Assembly: GCF_932526225.1 (NCBI RefSeq)
Contig: NC_064036.1
Location: forward strand, 7,943,519 to 8,007,518
Reading direction: 5' to 3'
Source of the DNA: Nematostella vectensis
Taxonomy: Eukaryota > Cnidaria > Anthozoa > Actiniaria > Edwardsiidae
DNA length: 64,000 nucleotides
A program made the position numbers and the translations under genes. The first letter of the stretch is position 1; each line of letters opens with the position of its first letter. Positions 38,401-50,312 of the stretch are shown in pieces. The notes beneath the pieces were generated by a model. It was not told where the DNA came from. It did not search any database and saw nothing but the letters and a program-made list of their open reading frames with translations.

Positions 38401-41400
38401 TTTATGATGGCCTTATTGCAGAGGAGCCAACTGAAACTAAAGCCTCACACAATAATTTTATTTTATTTTTATTCAATTTAGCTATTTAATAATAACTTTG
38501 GCAGCGCTGTATAAGATTTCTGGTTTTAAAATCAGCCAGAAAAAGCAAAAAAAAAAAAAAATGATAGCAATAAATACGTCTAGGCTAGCTATCAAACGAA
38601 GCAGTCCACTTGATAGTGTAGGGAGGGCCCTTGTTGCCTATACTTATGTCGGTGATGTGCAGAGCTCAACACGATATTGTTTAAAGAAACCAAACGTCCC
38701 AGCAAATGGCGTCGCGTCCCATATAGAGACTTACCGATTTCGGAAGCTACATAACCCCTTATTCTCAGAATATTTTTTTCTAAGCCCAGAAAAATTATTA
38801 TAGAGAGAGATGTTTGGGTTCGAAATCGGTCAAACATGGCCCTGCAGAGCTCCAATTCCCTTCGAATAAATACTCACCATCTTCCATAATTTTTACTCCA
38901 TCGCTTCGAAGCGTTGCACGAGATATCTTGGAAAGATGACCTAACGCACTGGCTCCTCTAAAATTGCAAAAATCGACGGGAAAAAGCTTTTAAAGCGAAA
39001 AATATACCTTCCCGGCGGTAAAAGGCGAGGGACTTGAAAGATGACGTCATAATCCATTTAGGCCGCAATATTTGTGATAATGATGATTGTGTTAATGATG
39101 ATACCATGTACAGGTTATTACATGTACACCGAGGCATCAGACCGGAGACGTGGTGATACATCTAGGATGGAGTTGGTATCTTTGGATTTTAGCGGCGATA
39201 AATGCCTCTTCTTCTACTATCACATGGTCGGCAGTGGAGTGGGATCCCTAAATGTATACATTGGGGGCTCAAAAGTGTTCAGCAAAAACGGCCCTCAGGG
39301 ACTCACCTGGAGGAAGGCACAGATTTGGGCTCAGCAAAAGGGAACTGCAACGGTGAGTGCTTTTTTTAAAGCCATTAAAAAATAATACTGGAGGAATGGG
39401 TCTCCACCTTCCCCCCCTGAAATAAAAAAAGATAAAGGAAATGGTCAATAGGGGCGTAACAGTCCCCCCCTCACAATACCTTCGTAATAGTTTTGAATGG
39501 TGCCCCCCTCCCCCAACACACACGCTCATTATGTGGCCTGCTACAGTTTCTACTACAGTTCGTTGTTGTTCTTGTTACGTCAGAGCAAGTACGTGGCGTA
39601 AGCGTATAATACAGGGCTTGGAACCTGGTTTTGCCTCCCTATTATTGCGCGGGTTCCTCAGGTGCCCTTATGTTGTACAGTTCGCTAGATAGCCTAGCCG
39701 TAAAGCTTAAACTACCATACGGTGATTCGGCTCTCGCCTGGGTGTATGGCCTATTTACTTTTCCTTTTTAAACACATTGACCCCTCAACCGGCCTGTACT
39801 GGCTTTGGGAAGTACCCACAACCCAAAAAAATCATAAATGCAAAATAAACACAACAAGATGAAGATACTCAGGCATCAGTCTAAGGGATAAATGTTCTTG
39901 AAGATATGCATCCAACCAAGGTGTTGGCAACTACTCTTAAGCCAAATAATAGCACAGGTTCTTTGACAAATTTCAAATCGAACAAGGAAAGAAAAGCAAA
40001 ATCACCCCTCTCAATAAAACGCTCAAAATACCACACAAGGGAGAGAGATCAGCAAATAACACAGCTCAAGACACAAATAGATACCTTTATTCTGATCCTC
40101 CAGGTACATTTCCATGGCCTCAAGACACAATGTCCACTCCTTGGAGGCTTGTAAAACCACGAAGATGCCTTTACGTATTGCAAACACTCCTCTCCCCAAA
40201 GTCAGATGGTTTTTTATAAGTCTTTTCACCCCGAAACCAAACAAATCAATTCCAGGTCATACAGACCCAGAATAGCAGTGTAAACAATTTGGGAATCAAT
40301 TTGGTTTCAGAAAAGACATCATTTAGGAGAGCTGTGGTGATTCATTAGAAAATTATTTTCTCTCAGGCAAAAGCCAAACAAGAAAAAAAATCATCATGAA
40401 TCCACCTTTGCTTGCAAATATCCATAAGCAAAGCACTCAATTATGCCCCAATAGACTTCATGATGTCCTGAGACACTCTCCTAATATGCTCATAGCTGTA
40501 TTTTTGATGAAAAATACAAGCAACCATCAACTCGTGCTTGCTTCAGCACAACGACGAGGGATTAAAAGTGGGGAGCGCAAAGCACTGTTGGAAAGCTTGG
40601 ATACCGCTGACTAGGTGCAGCTGTGTTTGACTTTGACGGGCTGTATAAAACTCAGAATGGGGGGGAGGTATCTGTTTTCAGTCTGTTTTTTTGTAAATTC
40701 AGCTCAAGAATAGCCAGGAGTCAGTGGGTTAACAAACCTGTACCAGGTTCGAACCTCCAATGGCCAATGCCAAATGTCTTTTTAAAATCTCTTTTTTGCA
40801 TCTTTTTCATGTCAATTTTATAGCTTTATGCTCTTGGTTTATACTCGGATCATAATAGAAGCAGAAAAAACCTTCCTTTGCTAGAAAACATATTATTACT
40901 AGAAAACCTATTTTTAACAAGGAGTCCATGGACCAGGGGCAGGGCCGTAGCAGAGGCTGGGGTGCAAATCTCAACTAACGTTGAAAAACATATAATCTCA
41001 TACCATTTTTCCATCAAGCAGCGTTCTTTAAGCATTGTCTTTGTAAATACGAAGGGGGTCCTCCCTATTTTCTTGGCAGTGCTTAAGAACTAGGGGGTCA
41101 GTTTGTAACCATACTTTCAAAAAGTGTAATAGTCAATAACACATAGCTTGAACAAATAAAACAAATATTTAAAAAAAAGAATAGTATAAGTTTTTTTATC
41201 ACTAAGAGTGGAATACAAAGGAGAAAATTCAATGATCTCTCTGTCCATCCTTATATATATCCATATATTTACTTATCTTCATCTTCTTTGCCATGGTCAA
41301 TATCTGAAATAAATTGTAACAAATATATTTAGGAAAGAGGAAGGGGTTTCTTTTCAATTTGATTTATAGAGTACAGTAGCTTATTATTTATGATGGCCTT

Positions 41401-44400
41401 ATTGCAGAGGAGCCAACTGAAACTAAAGCCTCACACAATAATTTTATTTTATTTTTATTCAATTTAGCTATTTAATAATAACTTTGGCAGCGCTGTATAA
41501 GATTTCTGGTTTTAAAATCAGCCAGAAAAAGCAAAAAAAAAAAAAAATGATAGCAATAAATACGTCTAGGCTAGCTATCAAACGAAGCAGTCCACTTGAT
41601 AGTGTAGGGAGGGCCCTTGTTGCCTATACTTATGTCGGTGATGTGCAGAGCTCAACACGATATTGTTTAAAGAAACCAAACGTCCCAGCAAATGGCGTCG
41701 CGTCCCATATAGAGACTTACCGATTTCGGAAGCTACATAACCCCTTATTCTCAGAATATTTTTTTCTAAGCCCAGAAAAATTATTATAGAGAGAGATGTT
41801 TGGGTTCGAAATCGGTCAAACATGGCCCTGCAGAGCTCCAATTCCCTTCGAATAAATACTCACCATCTTCCATAATTTTTACTCCATCGCTTCGAAGCGT
41901 TGCACGAGATATCTTGGAAAGATGACCTAACGCACTGGCTCCTCTAAAATTGCAAAAATCGACGGGAAAAAGCTTTTAAAGCGAAAAATATACCTTCCCG
42001 GCGGTAAAAGGCGAGGGACTTGAAAGATGACGTCATAATCCATTTAGGCCGCAATATTTGTGATAATGATGATTGTGTTAATGATGATACCATGTACAGG
42101 TTATTACATGTACACCGAGGCATCAGACCGGAGACGTGGTGATACATCTAGGATGGAGTTGGTATCTTTGGATTTTAGCGGCGATAAATGCCTCTTCTTC
42201 TACTATCACATGGTCGGCAGTGGAGTGGGATCCCTAAATGTATACATTGGGGGCTCAAAAGTGTTCAGCAAAAACGGCCCTCAGGGACTCACCTGGAGGA
42301 AGGCACAGATTTGGGCTCAGCAAAAGGGAACTGCAACGGTGAGTGCTTTTTTTAAAGCCATTAAAAAATAATACTGGAGGAATGGGTCTCCACCTTCCCC
42401 CCCTGAAATAAAAAAAGATAAAGGAAATGGTCAATAGGGGCGTAACAGTCCCCCCCTCACAATACCTTCGTAATAGTTTTGAATGGTGCCCCCCTCCCCC
42501 AACACACACGCTCATTATGTGGCCTGCTACAGTTTCTACTACAGTTCGTTGTTGTTCTTGTTACGTCAGAGCAAGTACGTGGCGTAAGCGTATAATACAG
42601 GGCTTGGAACCTGGTTTTGCCTCCCTATTATTGCGCGGGTTCCTCAGGTGCCCTTATGTTGTACAGTTCGCTAGATAGCCTAGCCGTAAAGCTTAAACTA
42701 CCATACGGTGATTCGGCTCTCGCCTGGGTGTATGGCCTATTTACTTTTCCTTTTTAAACACATTGACCCCTCAACCGGCCTGTACTGGCTTTGGGAAGTA
42801 CCCACAACCCAAAAAAATCATAAATGCAAAATAAACACAACAAGATGAAGATACTCAGGCATCAGTCTAAGGGATAAATGTTCTTGAAGATATGCATCCA
42901 ACCAAGGTGTTGGCAACTACTCTTAAGCCAAATAATAGCACAGGTTCTTTGACAAATTTCAAATCGAACAAGGAAAGAAAAGCAAAATCACCCCTCTCAA
43001 TAAAACGCTCAAAATACCACACAAGGGAGAGAGATCAGCAAATAACACAGCTCAAGACACAAATAGATACCTTTATTCTGATCCTCCAGGTACATTTCCA
43101 TGGCCTCAAGACACAATGTCCACTCCTTGGAGGCTTGTAAAACCACGAAGATGCCTTTACGTATTGCAAACACTCCTCTCCCCAAAGTCAGATGGTTTTT
43201 TATAAGTCTTTTCACCCCGAAACCAAACAAATCAATTCCAGGTCATACAGACCCAGAATAGCAGTGTAAACAATTTGGGAATCAATTTGGTTTCAGAAAA
43301 GACATCATTTAGGAGAGCTGTGGTGATTCATTAGAAAATTATTTTCTCTCAGGCAAAAGCCAAACAAGAAAAAAAATCATCATGAATCCACCTTTGCTTG
43401 CAAATATCCATAAGCAAAGCACTCAATTATGCCCCAATAGACTTCATGATGTCCTGAGACACTCTCCTAATATGCTCATAGCTGTATTTTTGATGAAAAA
43501 TACAAGCAACCATCAACTCGTGCTTGCTTCAGCACAACGACGAGGGATTAAAAGTGGGGAGCGCAAAGCACTGCTGGAAAGCTTGGATACCGCTGACTAG
43601 GTGCAGCTGTGTTTGACTTTGACGGGCTGTATAAAACTCAGAATGGGGGGGAGGTATCTGTTTTCAGTCTGTTTTTTTGTAAATTCAGCTCAAGAATAGC
43701 CAGGAGTCAGTGGGTTAACAAACCTGTACCAGGTTCGAACCTCCAATGGCCAATGCCAAATGTCTTTTTAAAATCTCTTTTTTGCATCTTTTTCATGTCA
43801 ATTTTATAGTTTTATTCATTATTCGACATGATCTTTGACAAATTGTAACAGTCTATTCTCTCTCATTTTGCTATAGTATGTTATTACATTCGTGGTTGTT
43901 CATATGCTTGCTTATATGTTAATAACACACTTTTTTTTGTTCCAGTTGACTTTTGAGGGTGTTATCGGCAAGTCCTTTCTCTCGGATATTGCTGTGGATG
44001 ATATTTCCGTGGAAGATTGTACAGGTGAAGAAGTCACCCTCTCATTAAATAATTTCTTTAGCAGGCCTGGGGGAGTGGGGCACGATACAGAAACTTATTG
44101 GGGGCATACTCTCGCCCTTTGGTCTGTTTCGTATGATCGGGGAGGAGGGCACATACTCCCAGTGCTCCAACGACTGTTACCGCCCTGTCTGGTCATCCGT
44201 TCAAACGCCTCGCTGTTCACTAAACTACTGTTTATTCCGCAGCGGCGTTTATTTGTAACTAGCAGAGATTTCTGCAAAAGAATCATGCCAGAAATCACTT
44301 TGACCTCGTCGTTTCTATCATTAATTTATATTCATTATCTATGGCTCCCCCCTAGCATGTCATGGCTATTCCCACCTACACCCCCCCTGCCATTTAGGGT

Positions 44401-47400
44401 CTGTTTGAGGTATCTAAGTATTTGTGGTTGGTGTCTATTCTAGAGGAGGGTCTCTGTACAATAAATACCGGATACTCTGAATGTTGTTTATTCGTACTGC
44501 ATTGAGAGTGTGGCAGTATCTCCTATTTATTAGATTTCTACTCGGATTTCACTAACAGGTACACCTGAACCAACCATAACGTCAAAGCCTCCAGTAACAG
44601 AAACAACAACCACGAAACCGGAGACCAAGCCACCAAAGCCACCAGCCCCATCAACCATACCGACTCCTCCTACGCCACCAGCACCACCTAGCCCTCCCAT
44701 ACCAACAGCGCCACCTACCCCTCCCATGCCAGAAACGCCTCTACCACCAGGTAAATCCATGTTACCTCAACAGGTAGCCCTCACATACCGCCAGCACCTC
44801 TTCACCCACACATACCACCAGCACCACCTAACCCTTCCAAAGCAATAGCAACACCTAACCCTCCCATGCCAGAAACACCTTTGCCACCAGGTAACTCCAT
44901 GTACCCTCACCAGGCAGCCCTCAAGCAAAAGCCCACCTAACACTTCAATTTCAACCAGTGTCACTCTTTCATAAAACCAGCACCACATAATCTTCCCACA
45001 CCACCAGCACAACATAACCCTTCCATACCAACAGCACCACCTAACCCTTACATACCACCACCAGCACCACCTAACCCTTTATTACCACCACCAGCACCAC
45101 CTAACCCTTACATACCACCAGCACCACATAACCCTTTTATACCACCAGCAACCCCTAACCCTTTTATACCACCAGCATCACCTAATCCTTCCATTCCACC
45201 AGCACCACCTAACCCTTCCATACCAGCACCACCTAACCCTTCCATACCACTAGCACCACCTAACCCTTACATACCACCAGCACCACCTAACCTTTTCATA
45301 CCATCAGCACCACCAAACCCTCACATACCACCAGCACCACCTAACCCTTACATACCTACAGCACCACCTAATCCTTCCATACCACCAGCACCACCTAACC
45401 CTTCCATACCACCAGCACCACCTAACCCTTCCATACCACCAGCACCACCTAACCTTTTTATACCACCAGCAACACCTAACGCTTTTCATACCATCAGCAC
45501 CACCAAACCCTTCAATACCAACAGCACCACCTAACCCTTACATACCACCAGCACCACCTAACCCCCCCATACCACCAGCACCACCTAACCCTTACATACC
45601 ACCAGCACCACCTAACCCTTCCATACCACCAGCACCACCTAACCCTTCCATACCACTAGTACCACCTAACCCTTCCATACCACCAGCACCACCTAACCCT
45701 TACATACCACCAGCACCACCTAACCCTTCCATACCACTAGCACCACCTAACCCTTACATACCACTAGCACCACCTAACCCTTACATACCACCAGCACCAC
45801 CTAACCTTTTCATACCATCAGCACCACCTAACCCTTCCATACCACTAGCACCACCAAACCCTTTATTACCACCAGCACCACCTAACCCTTACATACCACC
45901 AGCACCACCTAACCCTTTATTACCACCAGCACCACCTAACCCTTACATACCACCAGCACCACCTAACCCTTTATTACCACCAGCACCACCTAACCCTTCC
46001 ATACCACTAGCACCACCTAACCTTTTCATACCACCAGCACCACATAACCCTTTATTACCACTAGCACCACCTAACCCTTCCATACAACCAGCACCACCTA
46101 ACTTAAACAGTTTACCAGCAGCACCACGTAATCAACGTTACTAATGCATCTTGCTGTTGTATCGTGGCGATAAGGTTCCTGTGGAGTACGCCCGCAGACT
46201 CGCATCGTGGGGGGTACCCAGGCTAAGCCAGGAGACTGGCCTTGGCAGGTTCAGCTCAGGAGTAGGGAAGGGTACCCCTACTGTGGGGGGACCCTCATCC
46301 ACCCCCAATGGATACTCACCGCCACTCACTGCCTCAAGAACAAGCTCCCGCAAGATATCGTCATCAGGTCGGTAACGTTAAGCTATTAGAGTGGTTATTC
46401 CATTATGCGACAGATCACGGTCACAATTACGGTCATTGTCGAGGTCACTATAAAAAAAAGGATGGCAGTCACGGTTACGGTTGCGGCCATGATTACGGTC
46501 ATTGCCGTGGCGACTATCAGGATAACAATGACAGTCACGGTTACGGTTGCGGTCACGATTACGGTCATTGCCGTGGCCACTATAAAGATAACGATGGCAG
46601 TCACGGTTACGGTTGAGGGCCACGATTACGGTCATTGCCGTGGCGACTATCAAGATAACAATAACAGTCACGGTTATGGTTATGGTTGCGGTCACAATTA
46701 CGATCATTGCCGTGGCCACTATAAAGATAACGATGGCAGTCACGGTTACGGTTGCGGTCACGATTACGGTCATTGCCGTGGTCAGTGTCAAGATAACAAT
46801 GGCAGTCACGGTTGCTGTCATGATTACGGTCGTGTCAGGGTTACGGTCACGGTCGCGATTGCGATCCAATCAATGATCAAGGGACCAGTTAATAGCAAAG
46901 GTCCTGTTGACAAAAAGCTGGCTCAATCTTTTATCGCAGGTTGGGAGCACAAAGACGCTTGGAGTCGGTGGGAGAAGAACAGGACATCAATGTCACACGA
47001 ATCATCAAGCACCCCAGCTATTCATCCCCTGTCAGATACGCTTATGATATTGCATTACTGAAGCTAAGGAAACCTGCAGAACTGAACAAGTGAGTGTCGA
47101 ATGCCCTTCTTATCTACAGGGTAGTTATTAGTCACGGGGTCGAATACTCTATACAGTAAAGAGCAGTTACAGCTACAAGGGAGATGTAGACAACAGAGCC
47201 AAGGGGAGGTATATGAGGGGATATTTACTTTTTGCAAAACTCTTCACTCCCCAGATAAGATCATTAAGTGTATTTGATCATGGGAAGGAATTCTCAATTT
47301 TAATTACAAAAAACGTTCTACATGGGGGCCTTTCCCAAATTTCAATGGACTCAGTTGACTTGAAACCTCCATTAAAAAAGAAAAAAGTTCTTCGAGCTAG

Positions 47401-47973
47401 AAGAGAGTTCTAGTTATCAGAGTAGAGATAAAGGAAAATTTGTATCCAGAAAGCATAACGTCGGTTCGAGTTAAGAGGGAAGTTTCAGATCTGAGTTCGA
47501 ATTTCGGGGTTCTACTGTGGTTACTCCTCTCTCTACTTCCTTCCAGTTTGTATGTTTCTAAACATTCAACAATTCGCAGGTTCATTAACCTGGTCTGCCT
47601 TCCACATGGAATGCAAATTCCTGCTGAGCACACCAAGTGTTGGATCACCGGTTGGGGTCGATTATCGCCTGGAGGCTGGGCTCCGATCAACCTTCGGCAA
47701 GCTTCGGTCCCGATTGTAAGCCGAGCGCGCTGCGAGGTCACATACCCGAAGCGTCTTCACGACTCGATGCTATGCGCTGGTTACGACCAAGGCGGAATCG
47801 ACAGCTGTCAGGGGGATTCAGGGGGGCCCATGGTCTGCGAGTCAGGGGGGAGGTTCTTCCTCCATGGTGTGACTAGCTGGGGGGTGGGCTGCGGGTTTAG
47901 AGGAAACTTCGGGGTTTACTCTAAAGTGACACACAGTTTAGGCTGGATACTTAAGGAAATGGCATCACTTTGA
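35475..47973 (+). CDS. Secreted MAM-trypsin protease, paralog without astacin
   Basis: Eight exons, phases closing at 1,440 nt (479 aa): 35475..35532, 35896..36030, 39114..39352 (or its duplicate 42100..42338), 43946..44024, 44559..44750, 46175..46367, 46940..47089, 47580..47973. Signal peptide exon (58 nt, as in the upstream gene); one MAM domain (about 20-170, starting [12 protein letters not shown]); a Pro/Thr linker (171-234); trypsin domain with [14 protein letters not shown] (R244/I245), H286, D335, S429 and D423 in the S1 pocket, so a trypsin-specific active enzyme is expected. The three trypsin exons have exactly the same lengths (193, 150, 394) and phases as those of the upstream gene, which shows tandem duplication. 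No astacin exons lie between the signal-peptide and MAM exons. The linker exon is followed by a huge related minisatellite, so the true linker may be longer. Confidence 0.87.
36031..37841. other. Intron of MAM-trypsin gene, nothing recognised
   Basis: Intron sequence between the first MAM exon and the duplicated block. It has a TGACGTCA motif near 36337, a long poly-G tract near 37280-37302 and no ORF that I can support. Confidence 0.5.
38283..39050 (-). CDS. Candidate 51-aa three-exon antisense gene, copy 1
   Basis: Complement exons 39008..39050, 38878..38955 and 38283..38317 close in phase to 52 codons. ATG lies inside a TGACGTCA palindrome. Borders: GGGAAG|GTATAT, TTTTAGAG|GAGCC, AGATG|GTGAGT, TTTATTTCAG|AT. 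The product starts [15 protein letters not shown], continues as a basic helix-like middle ([13 protein letters not shown]) and ends in an acidic tail, DHGKEDEDK. The basic, hydroxyl-rich start could be a mitochondrial targeting helix. I do not recognise the family. It is encoded opposite to the MAM-trypsin gene, within its intron, and starts only 63 bases from the MAM exon's first base. It could still be chance splicing grammar; the four good splice sites and closed frame make it worth listing. Confidence 0.45.
40706..40766. repeat. tRNA-like (SINE-like) A/B box fragment
   Basis: gaatagccaggagtcagtgg, then gttaacaaacctgtaccagg, then ttcgaacctcc resembles the internal pol III promoter of a tRNA-derived SINE: an A-box-like agtcagtggg, and a B-box ggttcgaacctcc. 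No full cloverleaf can be drawn, so it is not a tRNA gene. It recurs in copy 2 near 43692. Confidence 0.35.
41269..42036 (-). CDS. Candidate 51-aa antisense gene, copy 2
   Basis: Identical duplicate of the three-exon candidate: complement 41994..42036, 41864..41941, 41269..41303. Same splice sites and sequence as copy 1. Confidence 0.42.
42100..42338 (+). CDS. Duplicate MAM exon (alternative exon 3)
   Basis: Identical to 39114..39352. The exon starts in phase 1 and ends in phase 0 (239 nt), so including both copies in one mRNA shifts the frame. Only one can be used per transcript. The next real exon is 43946..44024. Confidence 0.8.
44751..46135 (+). repeat. Pro-linker-derived minisatellite (about 24-bp unit)
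   Basis: About 1.4 kb of units with core ccaccagcaccacctaaccc, then ttccata or ttacata. It follows directly on the Pro/Thr linker exon (44559..44750) and is clearly derived from its end (cctcccataccaacagcgcc). One early copy (near 44840-44890) repeats the exon tail with its donor ccaccag|gtaact. Most units are 24 or 27 bp and, read on the plus strand, encode [10 protein letters not shown]. The frame is open from about 44990 to 45480 and then broken by a single-base shift. It is scored here as intronic, but it could supply extra linker. Confidence 0.88.
46425..46870 (+). repeat. 66-bp minisatellite in trypsin intron
   Basis: Six or so units of about 66 bp with core gattacggtcattgccgtgg, then cgactatcaagataac and cagtcacggttacggttgcg. 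On the plus strand one frame reads as His/Gly/Tyr-rich repeats and on the minus strand as Thr/Val/Ile repeats. Both are artefacts of the repeat, since the trypsin exons on either side splice over it. Confidence 0.88.
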
Positions 47974-48078
47974 GTGGTTTATTCTTACAATGAATCCAGA
48001 TCGATTATTCAAATTTGCACTTTTTAAAGCAATGCCAGTGTCTGGAATTTAAGGTTGTGCAAATTACCAAGGTATATT

Positions 48079-48084
48079 AATAAA
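48079..48084 (+). terminator. Polyadenylation signal of MAM-trypsin gene
   Basis: AATAAA 106 bases after the stop codon at 47971-47973, the first such signal after the gene. Confidence 0.55.
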
Positions 48085-50312
48085 TTCATGTAGACTTATT
48101 GGGGAATAATGGCAGGCAGGCAGAATGAGTTTCACGCACTATCAAGGACGGGAATATTTTTGCAGAAATCCCAACCTTTTTTTTCGCTAAGGCAGAAACA
48201 AGATGTTTTAAATAAGCCCTTAAACATGCTCATCTTTGCTTATTAGAGACGCTAAAAAAGCGAACTAGAAGTTTATAACTCGAGTGTAACTCTAAGCATA
48301 TTAAAGACTGGTAGTACTTTCAAAAAGCGAGTCCATCCTTTTCCTATTAAAGTTTTAGCCTGTGACGTCGTGTGCCTAATTGCTAGGCTCACGTCACTGA
48401 AACCTCTGAGAATAACAGCCTTAGTCTTTTGTCTTGAAATATCGAGCGCAAGGGAAAATTGAACTAAATCTAAACGGGATGGCAGCATCCTTGAGTGGGT
48501 GGATCATTTTTTAAGAAGAAAGACTCGAGTATTGCGAACACCGTGGAAACGTTGTCAGTTGTCAATGTATTTATTACGGAACGCAGACTACAGAGTCTAA
48601 GGTTCACATCTATACACAAAATTACACGACTCTAATCCATATTGGTTTGCATGTTTGCATTTCTGCGCAATATAGCTACGAATCTAAAGTATATAAATAT
48701 TGGTTTACACATTTACATCTTTACGTTTTTCAGTTTTGTACAAACATCCTGCGACGTCATAGACTTGGCTCTATATATCTCCTTAATATCTATTTATACC
48801 GATGTTTCAATATCCTTTAAGTAGCTCCACCTCTATGTAATTTACATTTTGCTTATTTCACATTGATGGCGCTGGAAGATGAAGTCGTCAATCTATATTA
48901 TCCATGTCTGTTATATCGTGCTTTTAAGGCATTATTTACCTTAAACTAATGAATACACCTCTAAAAGATTGCATTATTTTGGATCCGTGTTATCAGGAGC
49001 CCGCGGTGCACCATGGGGACTTATTACTTAGCTCGAAATTTAAGTAATATCTAATACGTAAGATGGCGTAAGTAGCGGCCCCAGTGATCTGAAAAACAAC
49101 ATCTTTCTTTAATTGTTTTGTTTTTCAGCAAAAATAGTTGTAAGAGTGTCAAAACGCAAAACACAATTTTCCCATAAATCACCGCGGGCATCGATCAATG
49201 TATCCCTAATTGTCACGAAAGAATGAAGTCCTTTGTGGAATCTTTTGCAATATGTGTTTATCGTGACTGGTGACGTAATGCCATTATCATTCGTGAGCGC
49301 TGCATCCTATACACGCAAAAACAATCTCAATTATCAATAGAACAGAACAGTTCAATTTTCAAGCAGATACGGAAATTGTTTTGTTCCTGTTTTTCTTTCC
49401 TTTTTTTATGTTTTCTTTGTATTCATCTTACCCTCTAGGAGGATCACAAAATTTACAATTTTATCTTTTTTATTAATCCAAAGCAGTTTCGTATATATAT
49501 GTACAAAGAAAACTCTCGAGAAAAAAAAAAACCCACACGCACTAGCAGAAGTAATTAAAAATAACTTAACGACGTTTAATTTTTGGGCTCATATAGGGGT
49601 ACGTATTTGCAAATATACTCATGAATGCTATATTTGCCTTTTGCTAGTTTCATTCAACAAAATGCAATTTATTCAAGTAATGTTACTTTTGCAGCAGAAC
49701 GCTCAAAAGCTGCTTGAAATTGTTTCTCGTTTTTCGCCTCATTTAAAGTCAACGTGAATTTAAAAATCCTCAAAACGATTAAATCCCGAAGCCCTTTCTT
49801 AGTCTTTAGACGTCTCCATTCGGAGACGTGTATCGATTAAACCGATATTAAATACAGCTGGACTAATAAACCAAAACCCAAAATATAAAGCATGTAGATT
49901 TCTTGTTTGTTAAAAGAAAGAAATGTAAGAGATAGTTTCGATTTGCTTTTTTTATCGTTTGATATTTTTAATATTTCCCAGTTTCATGTTCTGCATCAGT
50001 GAAATACTTTTGAAAAATAAAAAAAATCTCTTAAATGTTTAGAAGCCATGCTTTTAAGATGCACTGCCATAGATTTGGTCCTTTTTCTCTACTGATTAAT
50101 TTCCACTAGTTTTTCCCTTTTTTGCGAAACGAAAAAAAAAGAATGAGCTTCGAACACAATCCAATCAACAACTCGAGCAAGGAGTCTTGCACTTTTCTGA
50201 TGCAGCAGCAGATCTTACCGACTGAATCTTTTGTTGAGATGACCACAACTTTGACGGATACGTCAAAAATATCAAAATAAAGCACCTTTTCTACCTGGGC
50301 AAACACCATAAC
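48085..50312. other. Spacer before GPCR, nothing recognised
   Basis: AT-rich sequence between the 3' ends of the MAM-trypsin gene (+) and the GPCR (-). It probably includes both 3' flanks. No coding or RNA gene seen. Confidence 0.5.

Larger units (their letters stand above)
37842..40827. repeat. 2,986-bp tandem duplication, copy 1
   Basis: This block is repeated immediately afterwards at an offset of 2,986. I found only one base difference (t at about 40578, c at 43564). It includes one MAM exon (39114..39352), the antisense mini-gene (38283..39050) and flanking intron. The junction shows short microhomology (tttat/atgctc). Either a very recent duplication or an assembly duplication of one haplotype. 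Confidence 0.95.
40828..43813. repeat. 2,986-bp tandem duplication, copy 2
   Basis: Second copy of the block at 37842-40827. It ends at about 43809-43813, where ttttatagctttatg of copy 1 becomes ttttatagttttattc. It brings a second identical MAM exon at 42100..42338. Confidence 0.95.

Noticed and set aside
40706..40766. tRNA gene
   Set aside because: A B-box-like ggttcgaacc is present, but no acceptor stem or cloverleaf can be formed.
46378..47061. Long ORFs on both strands through 46.4-47.0 kb
   Set aside because: They arise from the 66-bp minisatellite. The trypsin exons on either side join in phase across it and use a different frame in 46940-47089.
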